This document shows, in pieces, positions 51,512 to 61,331 of a stretch of 64,000 bases of DNA. The stretch comes from Nonomuraea sp. PA05 (GTDB lineage Bacteria > Actinomycetota > Actinomycetes > Streptosporangiales > Streptosporangiaceae): positions 216,193-280,192 of the forward strand of contig NZ_VSEY01000013.1 of NCBI RefSeq assembly GCF_008086045.1. Direction: 5' to 3'. The translations under genes were made by a program, and so were the position numbers. A model generated the notes under the pieces. That model ran no database searches. It saw only the letters and a program-made list of their open reading frames with translations, and was not told where the DNA came from. Positions within the stretch are counted from its first letter, which is position 1. Every line of letters starts with the position of its first letter.

Positions 51512-54439
51512 CTATGTCGGTGTCTCGTCCAGCAGTCCGTCGGCGGCGGCCGTGGTGACCAGGGCGGTGCGCGTGGTGACCGACAGCTTGCGCATGGCCG
51601 CGCTGAGGTGGCGCTCCACCGTGCGCGGCGACAGCGTCAGGCTCTCCGCGATGCGCTTGTTGGTCCATCCGAGCGCCACCAGACGGACGATCTCCACCTC
51701 ACGCGGGGACAGGCGGTCGCCGTACCCCTTGCGCCCGCCGCGCCACGGCCTGGCCACCTCGACGCCTTGCTCGCGCAGCAGGTGGGCGACCCGGTCGGCG
51801 TCCCAGCGCGCGCCCAGTGCGGCCAGCTTCCGCTGGCTCTCCTCCAGCACCGTCAGCGCCTGCTCGCGTTCGCCCGCGTCGAGCAGGTGGCGGCCTTGGC
51901 GCTCGGCGGCGAGCAACCCGTCGTAGGGGCGGGGCAGCGCCGCCCACATCGCCGCGGCCCGGCCGAACAGGCCCGCCGCCGCCTCCGGGCCGGCGGCGAC
52001 CATGGCCTGGCAGGTCACGACCGCCGCGGCGGCGGCCGGAGCGTCACGTCCCGCCATCCCGGCGGCGAAGGCCGCCACCAGGCCGGCCCGTTCCTCCGTC
52101 CGCCCGACGGCCAGCAGCGTGTCCAGGTGAACCGGCAGCAGCTCCGTGGCCCACAGCCACACGTCCTTGCGGGCGATCATCTCCAGCATCGGTTCGGTGA
52201 TCTCCACCGCGGCCTCCGGCTCGCCGCGCGCGAGCAGGAGCCGGGCCAGCGCCACGTCGGGGAAGATGAACGGGTCCGCGTGCCCGCGCGCCAGGCTGGC
52301 GGCGAGGACCTCGCGCAGCCGCTGCTCGGCCCGCTGCGGTACGCCGCGCGCCAGGTCCAGGCAGCCGAGGATCATGCGGGCCTCCAGGCGGGTCGCCTCG
52401 TCGGCCGTCTCCGAGCCGGCCAGCTCGGCCGTCACGTCGTCCAGGCCGTCCCAGTGCCCGTCGTGCCAGGCCAGGTGTGCCCGCGCCAGCCTCAGCACGT
52501 CCTCGATCCGGCGGTAGCCCGCCCGTTCCACGAGCGCCGCGGAGGAGTCCAGGTAGGCGCGGGCGTCGTCGTGCCGGCCCCATAACGTACAGAACTGACC
52601 GACCATCAGCCGCCCCCGGGCGATCTCCTGGCGCTCCAGGCGGCTGTCCCCGTCGGCGGGAAGGGCGCGCGCCACGCGCCAGCCGTCCTCCTCGCCGAGG
52701 CAGAGCAGCGCCGTGGCCTGGTGAGACAGGAACGCGGCCCGCTCGACCGGCAGGCTGACCAGCGGGAACAGTCGCTCCGCCCGGCCGGCCCACTCCAGGT
52801 GGCGGGCCCGCGGCCAGGCACGGATCATCGGGTTGGCCAGCAGGAGCATGGCCTGGACGGCGAGCTCGGGCCGGTCCTCCAGATCCGGCATGGCGGCCTC
52901 CAGGCCGGCCATCGCGGCCTCGAACTCGCCGAGGTGGAAGCGGAGCCGCCCCAGCCTCAGCCCGAGCTCTCCCCTGGCCTCGGCCGGCAGCCCGGGATGC
53001 GCGAGCGTCTCCTCCAGCGCGGCGCGCACCCGCTCCCCCAGCCCCAGCAGCGGCTCGGCGGTGACGGAGACCGCCGCGCCGAGCCGCCTGGCCAGGCGGA
53101 CCAGGCGCTCGACCGGGTGGTCGGCGGCGGTCAGCAGGTCCAGCATCATGGCGACCGTCGTGTGGCCGTCGCCCGCCTCCATGGCGAGCTCGGCCGCCGC
53201 CTCGGCGTAGCGGCACCACTCCTCGACGTCGCCGCACTCGCGGAAGTGGCGGCACAGCCGTACGACGGGAGGGTGCTCGCCTTCGCTCAGGGCCACGGCC
53301 GCGCGGTGGTGCAGCCGGCGGCGCGACGGGATGGGGGTGGCCTCGGCGACCGCGCGCGAGGCCAGCACATGGCTGAAGCCGAACGTCCCTCGGCCGGCCT
53401 CGCGCAGCAGGCCGGAGGCGAGCGCGACGGCCAGGCCGTCCTGGACGGCGGCCTCGTCGAGGCCCGCGACCGCCGCGATGAGCGCCTCGCCGGCGGGTGC
53501 CTCCAGCACGGCGGCGGCCTCCAGCACGGCGCGGGTGGGCGGGTCGAGCCGGGTCACGCGTTCCAGGACGGAGTCACGCACCGTGGGCGGCACGCGCAGC
53601 TCCTCGGTGATGCGACGGCGCCAGCCGCTCTCGGACCGGAAGATGTCGCGCCGGGCGCGCAGCAGGCGTACGGTCTCCTCCAGCGCGAGCGGGATGCCGC
53701 CGGTGTGCTCGTGCAGGAAGGCCGCGAAGTGGTCGGACACGTCGGCGGTCGCGAACATCGACTTCACCAGGGCGCCGGTCTGCGGCACGTCCAGCGGCTC
53801 CAGCGCGATGCGTTCCCAGGACATGTTCCTGGGCGGGCGCGAGGTCAGGCGCAGCAGCGGCGAGCCCTGGCCGACGTCGAGCGGCCGGTAGGTGACCACG
53901 ATCGAGCGCGCGGCTCCGCGCGAGGTGGTGAGGGTCAGCAGCCAGTCGAGCGTGGCCGCGTCCGCCCAGTGCGCGTCCTCGACCACCAGCACGTCCACTG
54001 CGAGCGCGTCGATCAGCTCACCGAGCGCGCGGAAGAGCCGATGGCGCGTCTCCTGCGGGTCGGGCAGCGCCTCCAGCGCCGCAGGCAGCCACGACGCCCA
54101 CTCGGGGAACAGCGTGCGCAGCGCACCGGCGAGCGGGCTCAGCGCCAGCTCGCCCAGGCGGTCGTGGAAGGCCCGCAGCCCGTCCACCACCGCGCCGAGT
54201 GTGAACGGCTCCCTCAGCGGCGGGCAGGCGGCCATCAGCACGGTGCGGCCGCGTAAGGCGGGATCGGCCAGGCACTCGTCCAGCAAGCGGGACTTGCCGA
54301 TGCCCGCCTCGCCCTCGACGAGCACGAGGGCGTGTTGTGACACCGCGGCGACCATCGCGGCCATGGCGTCGTCGCGGCCGATGAGCGCCGGCGGGAGCGC
54401 GTCCGAGGGCGCCCTCCGCCGCAGGCGAGTTTCGTTCAT
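51512..54439 (-). CDS. Large LuxR-family ATPase regulator (LAL type)
   Basis: 975 aa from ATG 54439; the open frame continues far upstream but without protein character. The N-terminal AAA/NTPase domain has Walker A GEAGIGKSRLLDE at about residue 42 and Walker B VLVVEDAHWADA at about 160. A long helical, TPR-like central region follows. The C-terminal LuxR HTH contains LSPREVEIVRLVALGWTNKRIAESL and PRTVERHL. Such regulators switch on exported enzymes or secondary metabolism; the exported-protein operon directly downstream is the obvious candidate target. Confidence 0.93.
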   Translation of the reverse strand: MNETRLRRRAPSDALPPALIGRDDAMAAMVAAVSQHALVLVEGEAGIGKSRLLDECLADPALRGRTVLMAACPPLREPFTLGAVVDGLRAFHDRLGELALSPLAGALRTLFPEWASWLPAALEALPDPQETRHRLFRALGELIDALAVDVLVVEDAHWADAATLDWLLTLTTSRGAARSIVVTYRPLDVGQGSPLLRLTSRPPRNMSWERIALEPLDVPQTGALVKSMFATADVSDHFAAFLHEHTGGIPLALEETVRLLRARRDIFRSESGWRRRITEELRVPPTVRDSVLERVTRLDPPTRAVLEAAAVLEAPAGEALIAAVAGLDEAAVQDGLAVALASGLLREAGRGTFGFSHVLASRAVAEATPIPSRRRLHHRAAVALSEGEHPPVVRLCRHFRECGDVEEWCRYAEAAAELAMEAGDGHTTVAMMLDLLTAADHPVERLVRLARRLGAAVSVTAEPLLGLGERVRAALEETLAHPGLPAEARGELGLRLGRLRFHLGEFEAAMAGLEAAMPDLEDRPELAVQAMLLLANPMIRAWPRARHLEWAGRAERLFPLVSLPVERAAFLSHQATALLCLGEEDGWRVARALPADGDSRLERQEIARGRLMVGQFCTLWGRHDDARAYLDSSAALVERAGYRRIEDVLRLARAHLAWHDGHWDGLDDVTAELAGSETADEATRLEARMILGCLDLARGVPQRAEQRLREVLAASLARGHADPFIFPDVALARLLLARGEPEAAVEITEPMLEMIARKDVWLWATELLPVHLDTLLAVGRTEERAGLVAAFAAGMAGRDAPAAAAAVVTCQAMVAAGPEAAAGLFGRAAAMWAALPRPYDGLLAAERQGRHLLDAGEREQALTVLEESQRKLAALGARWDADRVAHLLREQGVEVARPWRGGRKGYGDRLSPREVEIVRLVALGWTNKRIAESLTLSPRTVERHLSAAMRKLSVTTRTALVTTAAADGLLDETPT

Positions 54440-54473
54440 CCCTTTATGGGTGTATATATCACGTCCGAACCCA

Positions 54474-54650
54474 TCAGGGAGCGGCGGGCCGGCAGCCGGC
54501 TTCGCCCTGGTCAGGCGGTGCCGAAGGCAGGGTGGCCGGGTCGAGGGTGTTGTCGCGGAAGTCGTGGTACGTGACCGCGACGGCGCCCGTCTCGGACGCG
54601 GCGACGACCGGCACGGCGGCGGAGCCGGTGGGTGTCTCGTCCGGGTCCGG
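54474..54650 (-). pseudogene. Fragment resembling a BNR-repeat/sialidase-like protein
   Basis: A short minus-strand frame with VPVVAASETGAVAVTYHDFRDNT resembles the strand pattern of secreted sialidase-type propeller proteins. It has no start and no flanking domain, so it is a remnant at best. Confidence 0.35.
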
Positions 54651-54704
54651 GTCGTCGCCAAGGGCGGCACCCTCGAGTACGTGCACTGGGCCACCGGCAC
54701 CGCC

Positions 54705-54750
54705 CGCCTGCTCCCCCGCCTGCTCCCCCGCCTGCTTCCCCGCCTGCTCC
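54705..54750. repeat. 12-bp tandem repeat, almost four copies
   Basis: The unit cgcctgctcccc is repeated head to tail (one copy with a C to T change, the last incomplete). It lies in non-coding debris between the LuxR regulator and grpB. Confidence 0.9.
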
Positions 54751-54880
54751 AAGGACGCGCCGGCACAGCGCGCCGACCCACCTGGCCGCCGCCGTCCGCA
54801 CCGCCCCCGAGTCCCGACACCAGCACCTGTCCAGCCTCGCCCACTACGTCCGGCTGTGCGCAGGCTTCAAACTGGAGGAC

Positions 54881-55465
54881 ATGCCCTTCCCTGATGAGCC
54901 GGCTCTCGTCGCCGTCGTGGACTACCGGCCGCAGTGGCCAGCGGACTTCGACCGGCTGGCCACGACACTGCAGGACGCCCTCGGAGACCAGGCCCGCGCG
55001 ATCGACCACGTCGGGTCCACCTCGGTGCCGGGCCTGGCCGCCAAGGATTGCGTCGATGTCCAGGTCCGTGTCGACGCGATCGAGGAGGATCGGCTGGTCG
55101 CTCTGCTGGCCGCCGCCGGCTTCCGCTGCCGGCCGGAGCCGTGGAACCGGGTCGAGGTCTCGTTCGGGCAGGAGTGCCGCAAGCTGGTGTTCGCGCCGCC
55201 GGTCGGCGCGCGGCGGTGCAACGTCCACGTGCGTGAGATGGGCGGGCAGAACGCTCGCTTCGCGCTGCTGTTCCGCGATTACCTGCGTGCCGACGAGGTC
55301 GCTCGCCTGGCGTGGGGGGCGTTCAAGAAGCGCCTGGCCCTCAGCGTGCCGGACCTGCTCGACAACGGCCAGGTCAAGGCCCCGGCCACGGCCGTCCTGA
55401 TGAGGGCCGCCGAACGCTGGGCGGCGGAAACCGGCTGGCGGCCGGCGCCGGGCCACGTCGCCTGA
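54881..55465 (+). CDS. GrpB-family (UPF0157) nucleotidyltransferase-like protein
   Basis: 194 aa from an ATG directly after GGAGG. The family signature is clear: VVDYRPQWPADFDRLA, IDHVGSTSVPGLAAKDCVDVQVRV and CNVHVREMGGQNARFALLFRDYLR. The HVGSTSVPGL motif lines the presumed nucleotidyltransferase site. The function of GrpB proteins is not established. Single-gene unit. Confidence 0.92.
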   Translation: MPFPDEPALVAVVDYRPQWPADFDRLATTLQDALGDQARAIDHVGSTSVPGLAAKDCVDVQVRVDAIEEDRLVALLAAAGFRCRPEPWNRVEVSFGQECRKLVFAPPVGARRCNVHVREMGGQNARFALLFRDYLRADEVARLAWGAFKKRLALSVPDLLDNGQVKAPATAVLMRAAERWAAETGWRPAPGHVA

Positions 55466-55606
55466 AGCCGATGCGCGCGACGGCGCGGATGGCGCCGGCG
55501 CAGCGGGTTGCGTCCGGCGGAAGATCAGGTGGATCGCCGCGCCCCCGGGGCAGCATCGACGTCTTCGGGGATCGCGCCCGCGCCTCGTCTCGGTAACCTT
55601 CGGCGA

Positions 55607-57025
55607 ATGATCACGTATGAGGATTTGACCGCGTCCGAGCGAAAGGTGTGGGACGGCTTCCCCACCGGCCGCCGCGTGGACCTGTCAGGCCTGAAGGGTG
55701 GACGCCGGACGGTGCGGGCCACGGTGCTGAGGGCGCTGCTGCTGCGGGCCCCGGGCGAACCCGGCGACGAGGCGGCCGCGCTGAACGTCGTGGGCGCGCG
55801 CGTCACCGGCTCGCTGATCCTCAACGGCTGTGAGATCCGGCATTTGCTGATGTTGGAGGACTGCGAGCTGGAGGGACGGGTGAGTCTGGCGGGGGCCACC
55901 ACCCAGGCCATCGGGTTCGTCGGCTGCCGCCTGCCCGGCATCTGGGCGCCGTCGGCCCGCATCGGCGGCCGGCTTGACCTGCGCCGCTCGACCATCGGGA
56001 ACGTGGACTACGACCCGCTGCAACTCCTGCACACGCACATCGCCGGCGCGCTGCGTCTGGACGACGCCGTGGTGATCGCCCCGGGCAGGCTCGCGCTGTC
56101 GGCGGGCGGCATGCAGATCGACGGCGCCGTCGTGGGCGACCGCATGCGCACCGAGGGCGGAGTGCTGCTGCCCGGGGCGCGGCTGGCCGGTGGCCTGTTC
56201 ATGGCCGAGGCCCATCTGAGCTGCCCGGACGGCATCGCCTTCGGCGCCGACAACGCGACCGCCTCCAGCATGCGCTGCGCGTTCACCGCAGAAGGCGCCG
56301 TGCGGCTGCGCGGTGTCCAGGTCGCGGACCTGCTGTCGTTCGAAGGCGCCGGCCTGACGACCCTGTCGATCGTCGGCGCCCGCGCGGCCGAGCTCGACCT
56401 GCGCTTCGCCGTCGCGCCGGCCTCGGTGGACCTGCGCAACGTCCAGGTCTCCTGGGCCTACGACGACGCCGCCACCTGGCCTGGTGAGCTGCGGCTGCAC
56501 GGGTTCACCTACGACTCGCTCGACGGGAGCGGCGCCGCCGCCCGCCTGACGTGGATACGGCGCAACCCCGCCTACGCGGCGCAGCCGTACGAGCAGCTCG
56601 CGGGGCACTTTCGCCGGGTCGGCCACGACGACGAGGCGCGCCGGGTGCTGCTGGCCAAGCAGCGGCACCGGCGCGCGACCGCCCGCCCGCTGTCGCGGGT
56701 GTGGGGCTATCTGTTCGACGCCACCGTGGGATACGGCTACCGGCCCTGGCTGGCGGCGGTGTGGCTGGCGGTGCTGGTGCCTGCGGCCACGCTGGTGTTC
56801 TGCTCCCACACCCCGATCCCGGTCAAGAAGGGCGAAGGGGCGCCGTTCAACGCCCTCGTCTACACCCTCGACCTGCTGATCCCCATCGGCGGGCTCGGGC
56901 AGCGCACCGCCTGGTACTGGCCCGACCAGGCGGTTCAGTGGCTGGCCTACCTGCTGATCGCCATCGGGTGGGCTCTGACCACGGCCATCGTGGCCGGCGC
57001 GACCCGGGCGCTGGTCAAAACCTGA
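55607..57025 (+). CDS. Membrane-anchored repeat (beta-helix-like) protein
   Basis: 472 aa from ATG 55607. The first ~330 residues are short repeating strands of the form GARVTGSLILNGCEI, ARIGGRLDLRRSTIG, GALRLDDAVV and GMQIDGAVVG, similar to bactofilin or pentapeptide-type helices. A charged segment (RRVLLAKQRHRRAT) precedes two C-terminal membrane helices (WLAAVWLAVLVPAATLVF and AYLLIAIGWALTTAIVAGA). Homologues in Streptomyces are often labelled membrane-associated oxidoreductase, but I see no cofactor motif. It may organise a membrane-proximal scaffold. Confidence 0.8.
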   Translation: MITYEDLTASERKVWDGFPTGRRVDLSGLKGGRRTVRATVLRALLLRAPGEPGDEAAALNVVGARVTGSLILNGCEIRHLLMLEDCELEGRVSLAGATTQAIGFVGCRLPGIWAPSARIGGRLDLRRSTIGNVDYDPLQLLHTHIAGALRLDDAVVIAPGRLALSAGGMQIDGAVVGDRMRTEGGVLLPGARLAGGLFMAEAHLSCPDGIAFGADNATASSMRCAFTAEGAVRLRGVQVADLLSFEGAGLTTLSIVGARAAELDLRFAVAPASVDLRNVQVSWAYDDAATWPGELRLHGFTYDSLDGSGAAARLTWIRRNPAYAAQPYEQLAGHFRRVGHDDEARRVLLAKQRHRRATARPLSRVWGYLFDATVGYGYRPWLAAVWLAVLVPAATLVFCSHTPIPVKKGEGAPFNALVYTLDLLIPIGGLGQRTAWYWPDQAVQWLAYLLIAIGWALTTAIVAGATRALVKT

Positions 57026-57125
57026 TCGCGCGTCGGATGCGGCTCCACGGGGACGGTGCCTGCACGAGGTGACGGCCGCGCCGCCGCATCGAAACGGTCT
57101 TCGGCCCGAGGAAGGAGGTCCGCCC

Positions 57126-57514
57126 TCAGACCGCGGGCCTGCGGGAGGCGCGGCCGCCCTTCGAGACGACGGTGGTGACGTTCACGCGCTTGCTGAGGCG
57201 GTACGTCGTGAGCGGGCTGCCGCTGACCGCCTCCTTGTACGCGACGGTGGCCCGGCCGGTGAGGTACCAGCGGCCGGGGTGTCGTCGGCCTCGGTGAGCT
57301 GGATGACCGCGTCGCGGCGGCCGAGGCCGACCGGAGGGTGGCGGCGACCAGGATGAGGCCGCGCTCGTCGACGGCGATCCCGGCGTCGGCGGCGAGCGGC
57401 GAGACCTTCACCGCCGCCCATCATCGTGGCGGGCTCGCCGAGGCTGATCAGCGTGACGTTCAGGCCGGGATGGCTCTCGGCGACTCGGGACCGACGTTCG
57501 GCAGCACTGAACAC
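57126..57514 (-). pseudogene. Multiply frameshifted gene, beta-rich product
   Basis: Three pieces in different frames join into one protein: SHPGLNVTLISLGEPATMMG, KVSPLAADAGIAVDERGLILVAATL and, from about 57310, DAVIQLTEADDTP leading into GRWYLTGRATVAYKEAVSG and TTYRLSKRVNVTTVVSKGG to a stop at 57126. The last piece reads as well-preserved coding sequence. I do not recognise the family. Confidence 0.6.
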
Positions 57515-57545
57515 GCACCCCGATGTGCTCAGTGCGCTCGGCCCG

Positions 57546-57758
57546 CCTTCGCTGCCGGGCTACCCCCCGATCCAGCCGCACGACCTGCGTCACGGCGCGG
57601 CCACCCTGTCGCTCGCCGCGGGCAACGACATGAAGGTCACCTCAGCGATGCTGCGCCACGCCGGCCTCGCCATGACGTCCGACCTCTACACCGCCGTACT
57701 CCCCGACGTGGCGCACGCCGCAGCGGAGGCCAGCGCTGCCTTGGCGCCCCGGACGGCC
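57546..57758 (+). pseudogene. C-terminal fragment of a second tyrosine recombinase
   Basis: GYPPIQPHDLRHGAATLSLAAG and MLRHAGLAMTSDLYTAVLPDV carry the HxLRH, later H and Tyr of a phage-type integrase. Upstream in the frame the sequence is not integrase-like, so the gene is truncated at its 5' end. It differs from the fragment at 38067, so these are remnants of two different elements. Confidence 0.82.
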
Positions 57759-58051
57759 GCCTCGCGGAAGCTGTCCGCGACCCCGCGGTCCCCTTCGCAC
57801 CACCCCGCCCATCGTAGGAGACAGGAGGTCAGCGACATGGCCAGCGGCCTTCACCCGCAGGATCAGGGCATGCGGAATCTCCCGACCACTACACCGGACC
57901 GTGACGACCGATGCCGCCATCGACCAAGACCGCAGCTCAGCTGCATTCGACCGGGTCACGCCATGCCGCGACTTCCGCATGAAACCGGGCCCGTTCGCTC
58001 CTTCCGGTCTCCCTGCGGTCTCCCCCGGCTTCCTTGTACGAACTGATCACA

Positions 58052-58201
58052 TCCGGTCGGCCTGGTACATGTGGAGCCTCTGCGTGAGCACCTGCCAGAC
58101 GCCATGAACACCGCCATCGCACTCAACCAGGAAAAGCCCCGCGGCTACTTCTTCGGAGAACTGGCGAAGATCCTCGGCATGCGACGGGAGACGCCGCTTC
58201 A
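58052..58201 (+). pseudogene. Truncated HTH-like gene (copy 2 of a dispersed pair)
   Basis: From about ccggtcggcctgg, 150 bases are near-identical to 33478-33618. This copy is in frame through EPLREHLPDAMNTAIALNQEK, PRGYFFGELAKILGMRRE, then diverges abruptly at 58190 and runs into the 3' end of the UvrA-like gene. No full-length copy is in the window. Confidence 0.72.
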
Positions 58202-60769
58202 TCACCGGCCGCGACGATCCCGCCCGGCCGGAGCGGACGCCCTAGAGAGGCCGCCGACGCGGTGGTCGTCCTGGGCGACGACCTGGTCGTGGACGGGGGC
58301 GAGATGCGCCTCTGACAGCAGCGGCAGGCCCGCCGCGTACCGCCGGAAGAAGGCGGCGGTCGGGGTGCCGGCGGTCGCGACGGCCTCCGGGCTGCCCTCC
58401 GCGACCACCGCGCCCCCGTCAGGGCCGGCACCCGGCCCCAGGTCGATCACCCAGTCCGCGGACGCGGCGACCGGGATGTCGTGTTCGGCCACGACGACGG
58501 TGTTTCCCGAGTCGAGCAGCACGTCGAGCGCGTCCACCACCCGCTGGACGTCGGACGGGTGCAGGCCGGAGACAGGTTCGTCGAGAACGACCAGCCCGGC
58601 TTTGCGGCTCGCGGCGCCGCGCTGGATCGCGGAGGCCAGCTTCAGCCGCTGCGCCTCGCCGCCGGACAGTTCCGTGGCGCTCTGACCGAGCTGCAGGTAG
58701 CCGAGCCCGACCTGCTTCAGGGCCCTCAGGGTCTCCGCGAGTTGCCGGGGTTCGGAGAACCGCTCCCCGGCCTCGGCCACGGTCAGCCCCAGAACCTGGT
58801 CGATGCTCAGGCCCTCATAGGTGATGTCCAGGGCCTCCGGCTGGTAGCGCCGGCCGTCGCACGCGTCGCAGACCACCCACACATCCGGCAGAAAGTGCAT
58901 GTCGACCAGCTTGCGGCCATAACCGGTGCAGGTCTCACAACGTCCGCCACCCGCGGTGTTGAAGCTGAACCAGGAGGCGTTGACCCCGCGCCCGCGCGCC
59001 GCGTCCGTTCCGGCGAACAACTTGCGGATGAGGTCGAACGCCTTGCTGTAGGTGGCCGGGTTGGACCGGGGCGTCCGCCCGAGCGGCTCCTGGTCGACGA
59101 CGGCGACCCAGTCGAGCCCCTGCAGGCCGCTCACCTGCCGCACCGCGTCGGTCACCGTCCCGTTCAGCGCGGCCGTCACACTCGTCGCGAGCGCGCCGAG
59201 CAGGCTGGACTTGCCGCTGCCGCTCACCCCGGTCAGGCAGGTGAGCCGGCCTGCGGGGATGCGGACCAGGTCCGCGCTCACGTTGTGCGCGCGCAGGCCG
59301 TACAGCTCCACCCAGCCGGTGTCGTCACCGACCGGACGGCGGGCACGGCGCAGCCGCGGCCCCTTCCCCGCCAGGTAGCGTCCGGTCAGCGAGGCCGGGT
59401 GGGCGGCCGCGTCGGCGGGCGGCCCCGACACCAGGACCTCCCCGCCGAGGCGGCCCGCGCCGGGACCCAGGTCGATCACCCAGTCGGCTCGGGCAATCAG
59501 TTCGGGGTCGTGTTCGACCAGGAGCACCGTGTTGCCGGCCTGGCGCAGCTCCAGGGCGATGTCGAGAAGGTGCGCCTTGTCGGCCGGATGCAGTCCGGTG
59601 CCGGGCTCGTCCAGAACGAAGATGATGCCGCTCAGCTCGGTGCTGAGCTGCGCGGCGAGCCGCGTGCGCTGCGACTCGCCCCCGGACAGGGTCGCCGCGC
59701 TCCGGGACAGCTGGAGATGGGCCAGGCCGAGCCGGTTGAGGATGCCGAGCCTGCGGCCCAGGTCCTGCAGCAGCGGCTCCCCCACCTCGCGCTGCCGGGC
59801 GTCCAGGTCGCCGGCCACGCGCTCCGCCCAGGTGCGTACCTCCCGCACTTCCACCTCGATCAGGTCGGGGTAGGTCAGCCCGCCGAGCCGTACGGACCTG
59901 GCCGCCTGGTCGTAGCCGTTGCCGCCGCAGGTGCCGCACGGCTGCTTGCGCATGTACGGCAGGTAGCGCTGCTTGGCGCCAGCGGTCTGGGCGTTCACGA
60001 ACACCCGCTCCACCTCGGCGAGCGCGCCCCGCAGCGGCTGGCTGGAGGTGTAGGTCACCTGGGCCGTCTCGTTCTTGTTCGTCATGTTGACGGTCGCCTC
60101 GACCTTCTCCTCGCCCGTGCCGTACAAGACGCAGTGGCGGAACTCCTCCGGCAGCGACTTCCATGGCCGGCCGAGGTCCACACCGCGTTTCTCGGCGAGC
60201 GCCGGCACGAAGGCGTGCTCCCCCGACCGCCACTTGGCGTACCAGGGCGAGGCCCCTTCGAAGAGCGGCAGTTCCGGACGCGTGATGACCAGGTCCTCCT
60301 GCGCCTGCCAGCGCCCGCCCACGCCGTGGCAGTCCGCACAGCTCCCTTCCGGTGTGTTGCGGTCGAAATGAGCGGTCGTCAGGTGCCCGGCAGCCCGCTC
60401 CGCACCGATCGCGGGAAGGCGCGAGTACAGCAGTCCCAGATGTCCGTCGATGCCGGTGATCGTGGCGACCGTGGAGCGGGGGTTGCGGTTCAGGCGCCGC
60501 TGGTCGACCGCGAGCGTCGCGCCGAGTCCCAGGATGCGGTCGACCTTCGGCCGGTTGCGCTGGGTGATGTACTGCCGCACGAAGGGCGAGAGCCCCTCCA
60601 GGTACCGTAGCTGCGCCTCGTTGTGCAGGGTGTCGATGGCCAGCGAGGTCTTGCCGCTGCCGCTCACGCCGGTGAAGGCGACGAGCCGCCCCTTGGGGAT
60701 GCTCACCGACACATCCCGCAGGTTGTTGGTACGAGCGCCCATCACCTCGATGGCCTCGGCGTCAGTCAT
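58202..60769 (-). CDS. UvrA-like ABC ATPase (excinuclease UvrA paralogue)
   Basis: 855 aa from ATG 60769, shorter than housekeeping UvrA (about 950). Two ABC modules each have a Walker A (GVSGSGKTS at 34-42; GVSGSGKSS near 515), a signature (TLSGGESQRTRLA; ELSGGEAQRLKLA) and a Walker B (IIFVLDEPGTGL; LVVLDEPVSGLHP). Zinc-binding cysteine sets CADCHGVGG, CGTCGGNG, CETCTGYG and CDACDG are in place. Paralogues of this type often protect against DNA-binding antibiotics; a role here is inferred. The last ~20 residues run to the junction with the HTH-like fragment and may be a replaced C-terminus. Confidence 0.9.
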   Translation of the reverse strand: MTDAEAIEVMGARTNNLRDVSVSIPKGRLVAFTGVSGSGKTSLAIDTLHNEAQLRYLEGLSPFVRQYITQRNRPKVDRILGLGATLAVDQRRLNRNPRSTVATITGIDGHLGLLYSRLPAIGAERAAGHLTTAHFDRNTPEGSCADCHGVGGRWQAQEDLVITRPELPLFEGASPWYAKWRSGEHAFVPALAEKRGVDLGRPWKSLPEEFRHCVLYGTGEEKVEATVNMTNKNETAQVTYTSSQPLRGALAEVERVFVNAQTAGAKQRYLPYMRKQPCGTCGGNGYDQAARSVRLGGLTYPDLIEVEVREVRTWAERVAGDLDARQREVGEPLLQDLGRRLGILNRLGLAHLQLSRSAATLSGGESQRTRLAAQLSTELSGIIFVLDEPGTGLHPADKAHLLDIALELRQAGNTVLLVEHDPELIARADWVIDLGPGAGRLGGEVLVSGPPADAAAHPASLTGRYLAGKGPRLRRARRPVGDDTGWVELYGLRAHNVSADLVRIPAGRLTCLTGVSGSGKSSLLGALATSVTAALNGTVTDAVRQVSGLQGLDWVAVVDQEPLGRTPRSNPATYSKAFDLIRKLFAGTDAARGRGVNASWFSFNTAGGGRCETCTGYGRKLVDMHFLPDVWVVCDACDGRRYQPEALDITYEGLSIDQVLGLTVAEAGERFSEPRQLAETLRALKQVGLGYLQLGQSATELSGGEAQRLKLASAIQRGAASRKAGLVVLDEPVSGLHPSDVQRVVDALDVLLDSGNTVVVAEHDIPVAASADWVIDLGPGAGPDGGAVVAEGSPEAVATAGTPTAAFFRRYAAGLPLLSEAHLAPVHDQVVAQDDHRVGGLSRASAPAGRDRRGR

Positions 60770-60845
60770 CCTTGAGCTCCTTGTCGTCGTTCGTGGTTCC
60801 GCCCACGATCGCCCTGAAACCCGACACCTCATGTCATGTTTCCGC

Positions 60846-61115
60846 TCAGACGAAATAGCGGGCTTGCAGGCGGAACAGCTCGGCGTAGAGCCCGCCGGTC
60901 TCACTCAGCGTGTCGTGCGTGCCGGTCTCGACGACCCGGCCGCCATCCAGGATGACGATGAGATCAGCCGCCCGCGCGGTGGTGAAGCGGTGCGTGACGA
61001 GCATCGTCACGCCGCCCTCCAGGCGGTTCAGGCCGGCGTACCAGTGGAACAGCCACTCCTCGGTCCGCACGTCGAGGCTGACGGTGGGCTCGTCGAGGAC
61101 CCGCAGTAGCGGCGC
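60846..61115 (-). pseudogene. C-terminal ATPase fragment of an ABC exporter
   Basis: About 90 residues from PLLRVLDEPTVSLD (Walker B and D-loop) through TMLVTHRFTTARAADLIVILDGGRVVETGTHD to the usual exporter ending GGLYAELFRLQARYFV. The Walker A, signature motif and membrane domain are missing, and the plus-strand Tn3-like fragment abuts its 5' end. This tail is like exporters found in lasso-peptide clusters, which is notable because a lasso precursor lies 200 bases away. Confidence 0.82.
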
Positions 61116-61135
61116 CCGCCGCATCGCAATGCTCG

Positions 61136-61316
61136 GTGGCCGATGCGGAGAAGGCCGCGCAGTGGCTGGCCGTCGAGGTGTGTGAGAAGGAACGGCAGGT
61201 CGATCGGGTGCGCGAGCAGTTGCTGGCGCACTTGAGGGAGGAGCGGATCGAGCCGCCGATGAGGGATCGGCTACGGCGGATCATCGGGTCAGGGCTGCGG
61301 CAGGCGGCGCGAAACC
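61136..61316 (+). pseudogene. N-terminal-region fragment of a Tn3-family transposase (DUF4158-like)
   Basis: The frame reads AAQWLAVEVCEKERQVDRVREQLLAHL, REERIEPPMRDRLRRIIGSGLRQA, resembling the N-terminal region of actinobacterial Tn3 transposases. It is only about 60 codons long and points opposite to the transposase fragment at 61713-62419, so the element has been rearranged. Confidence 0.55.
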
Positions 61317-61331
61317 ACGAAAGGAGCCCTG

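Noticed and set aside
51512..55456. LuxR regulator as a 1314-residue protein starting near 55456
   Set aside because: The added N-terminal part is antisense to grpB and has no protein features; the NTPase domain begins just after ATG 54439.
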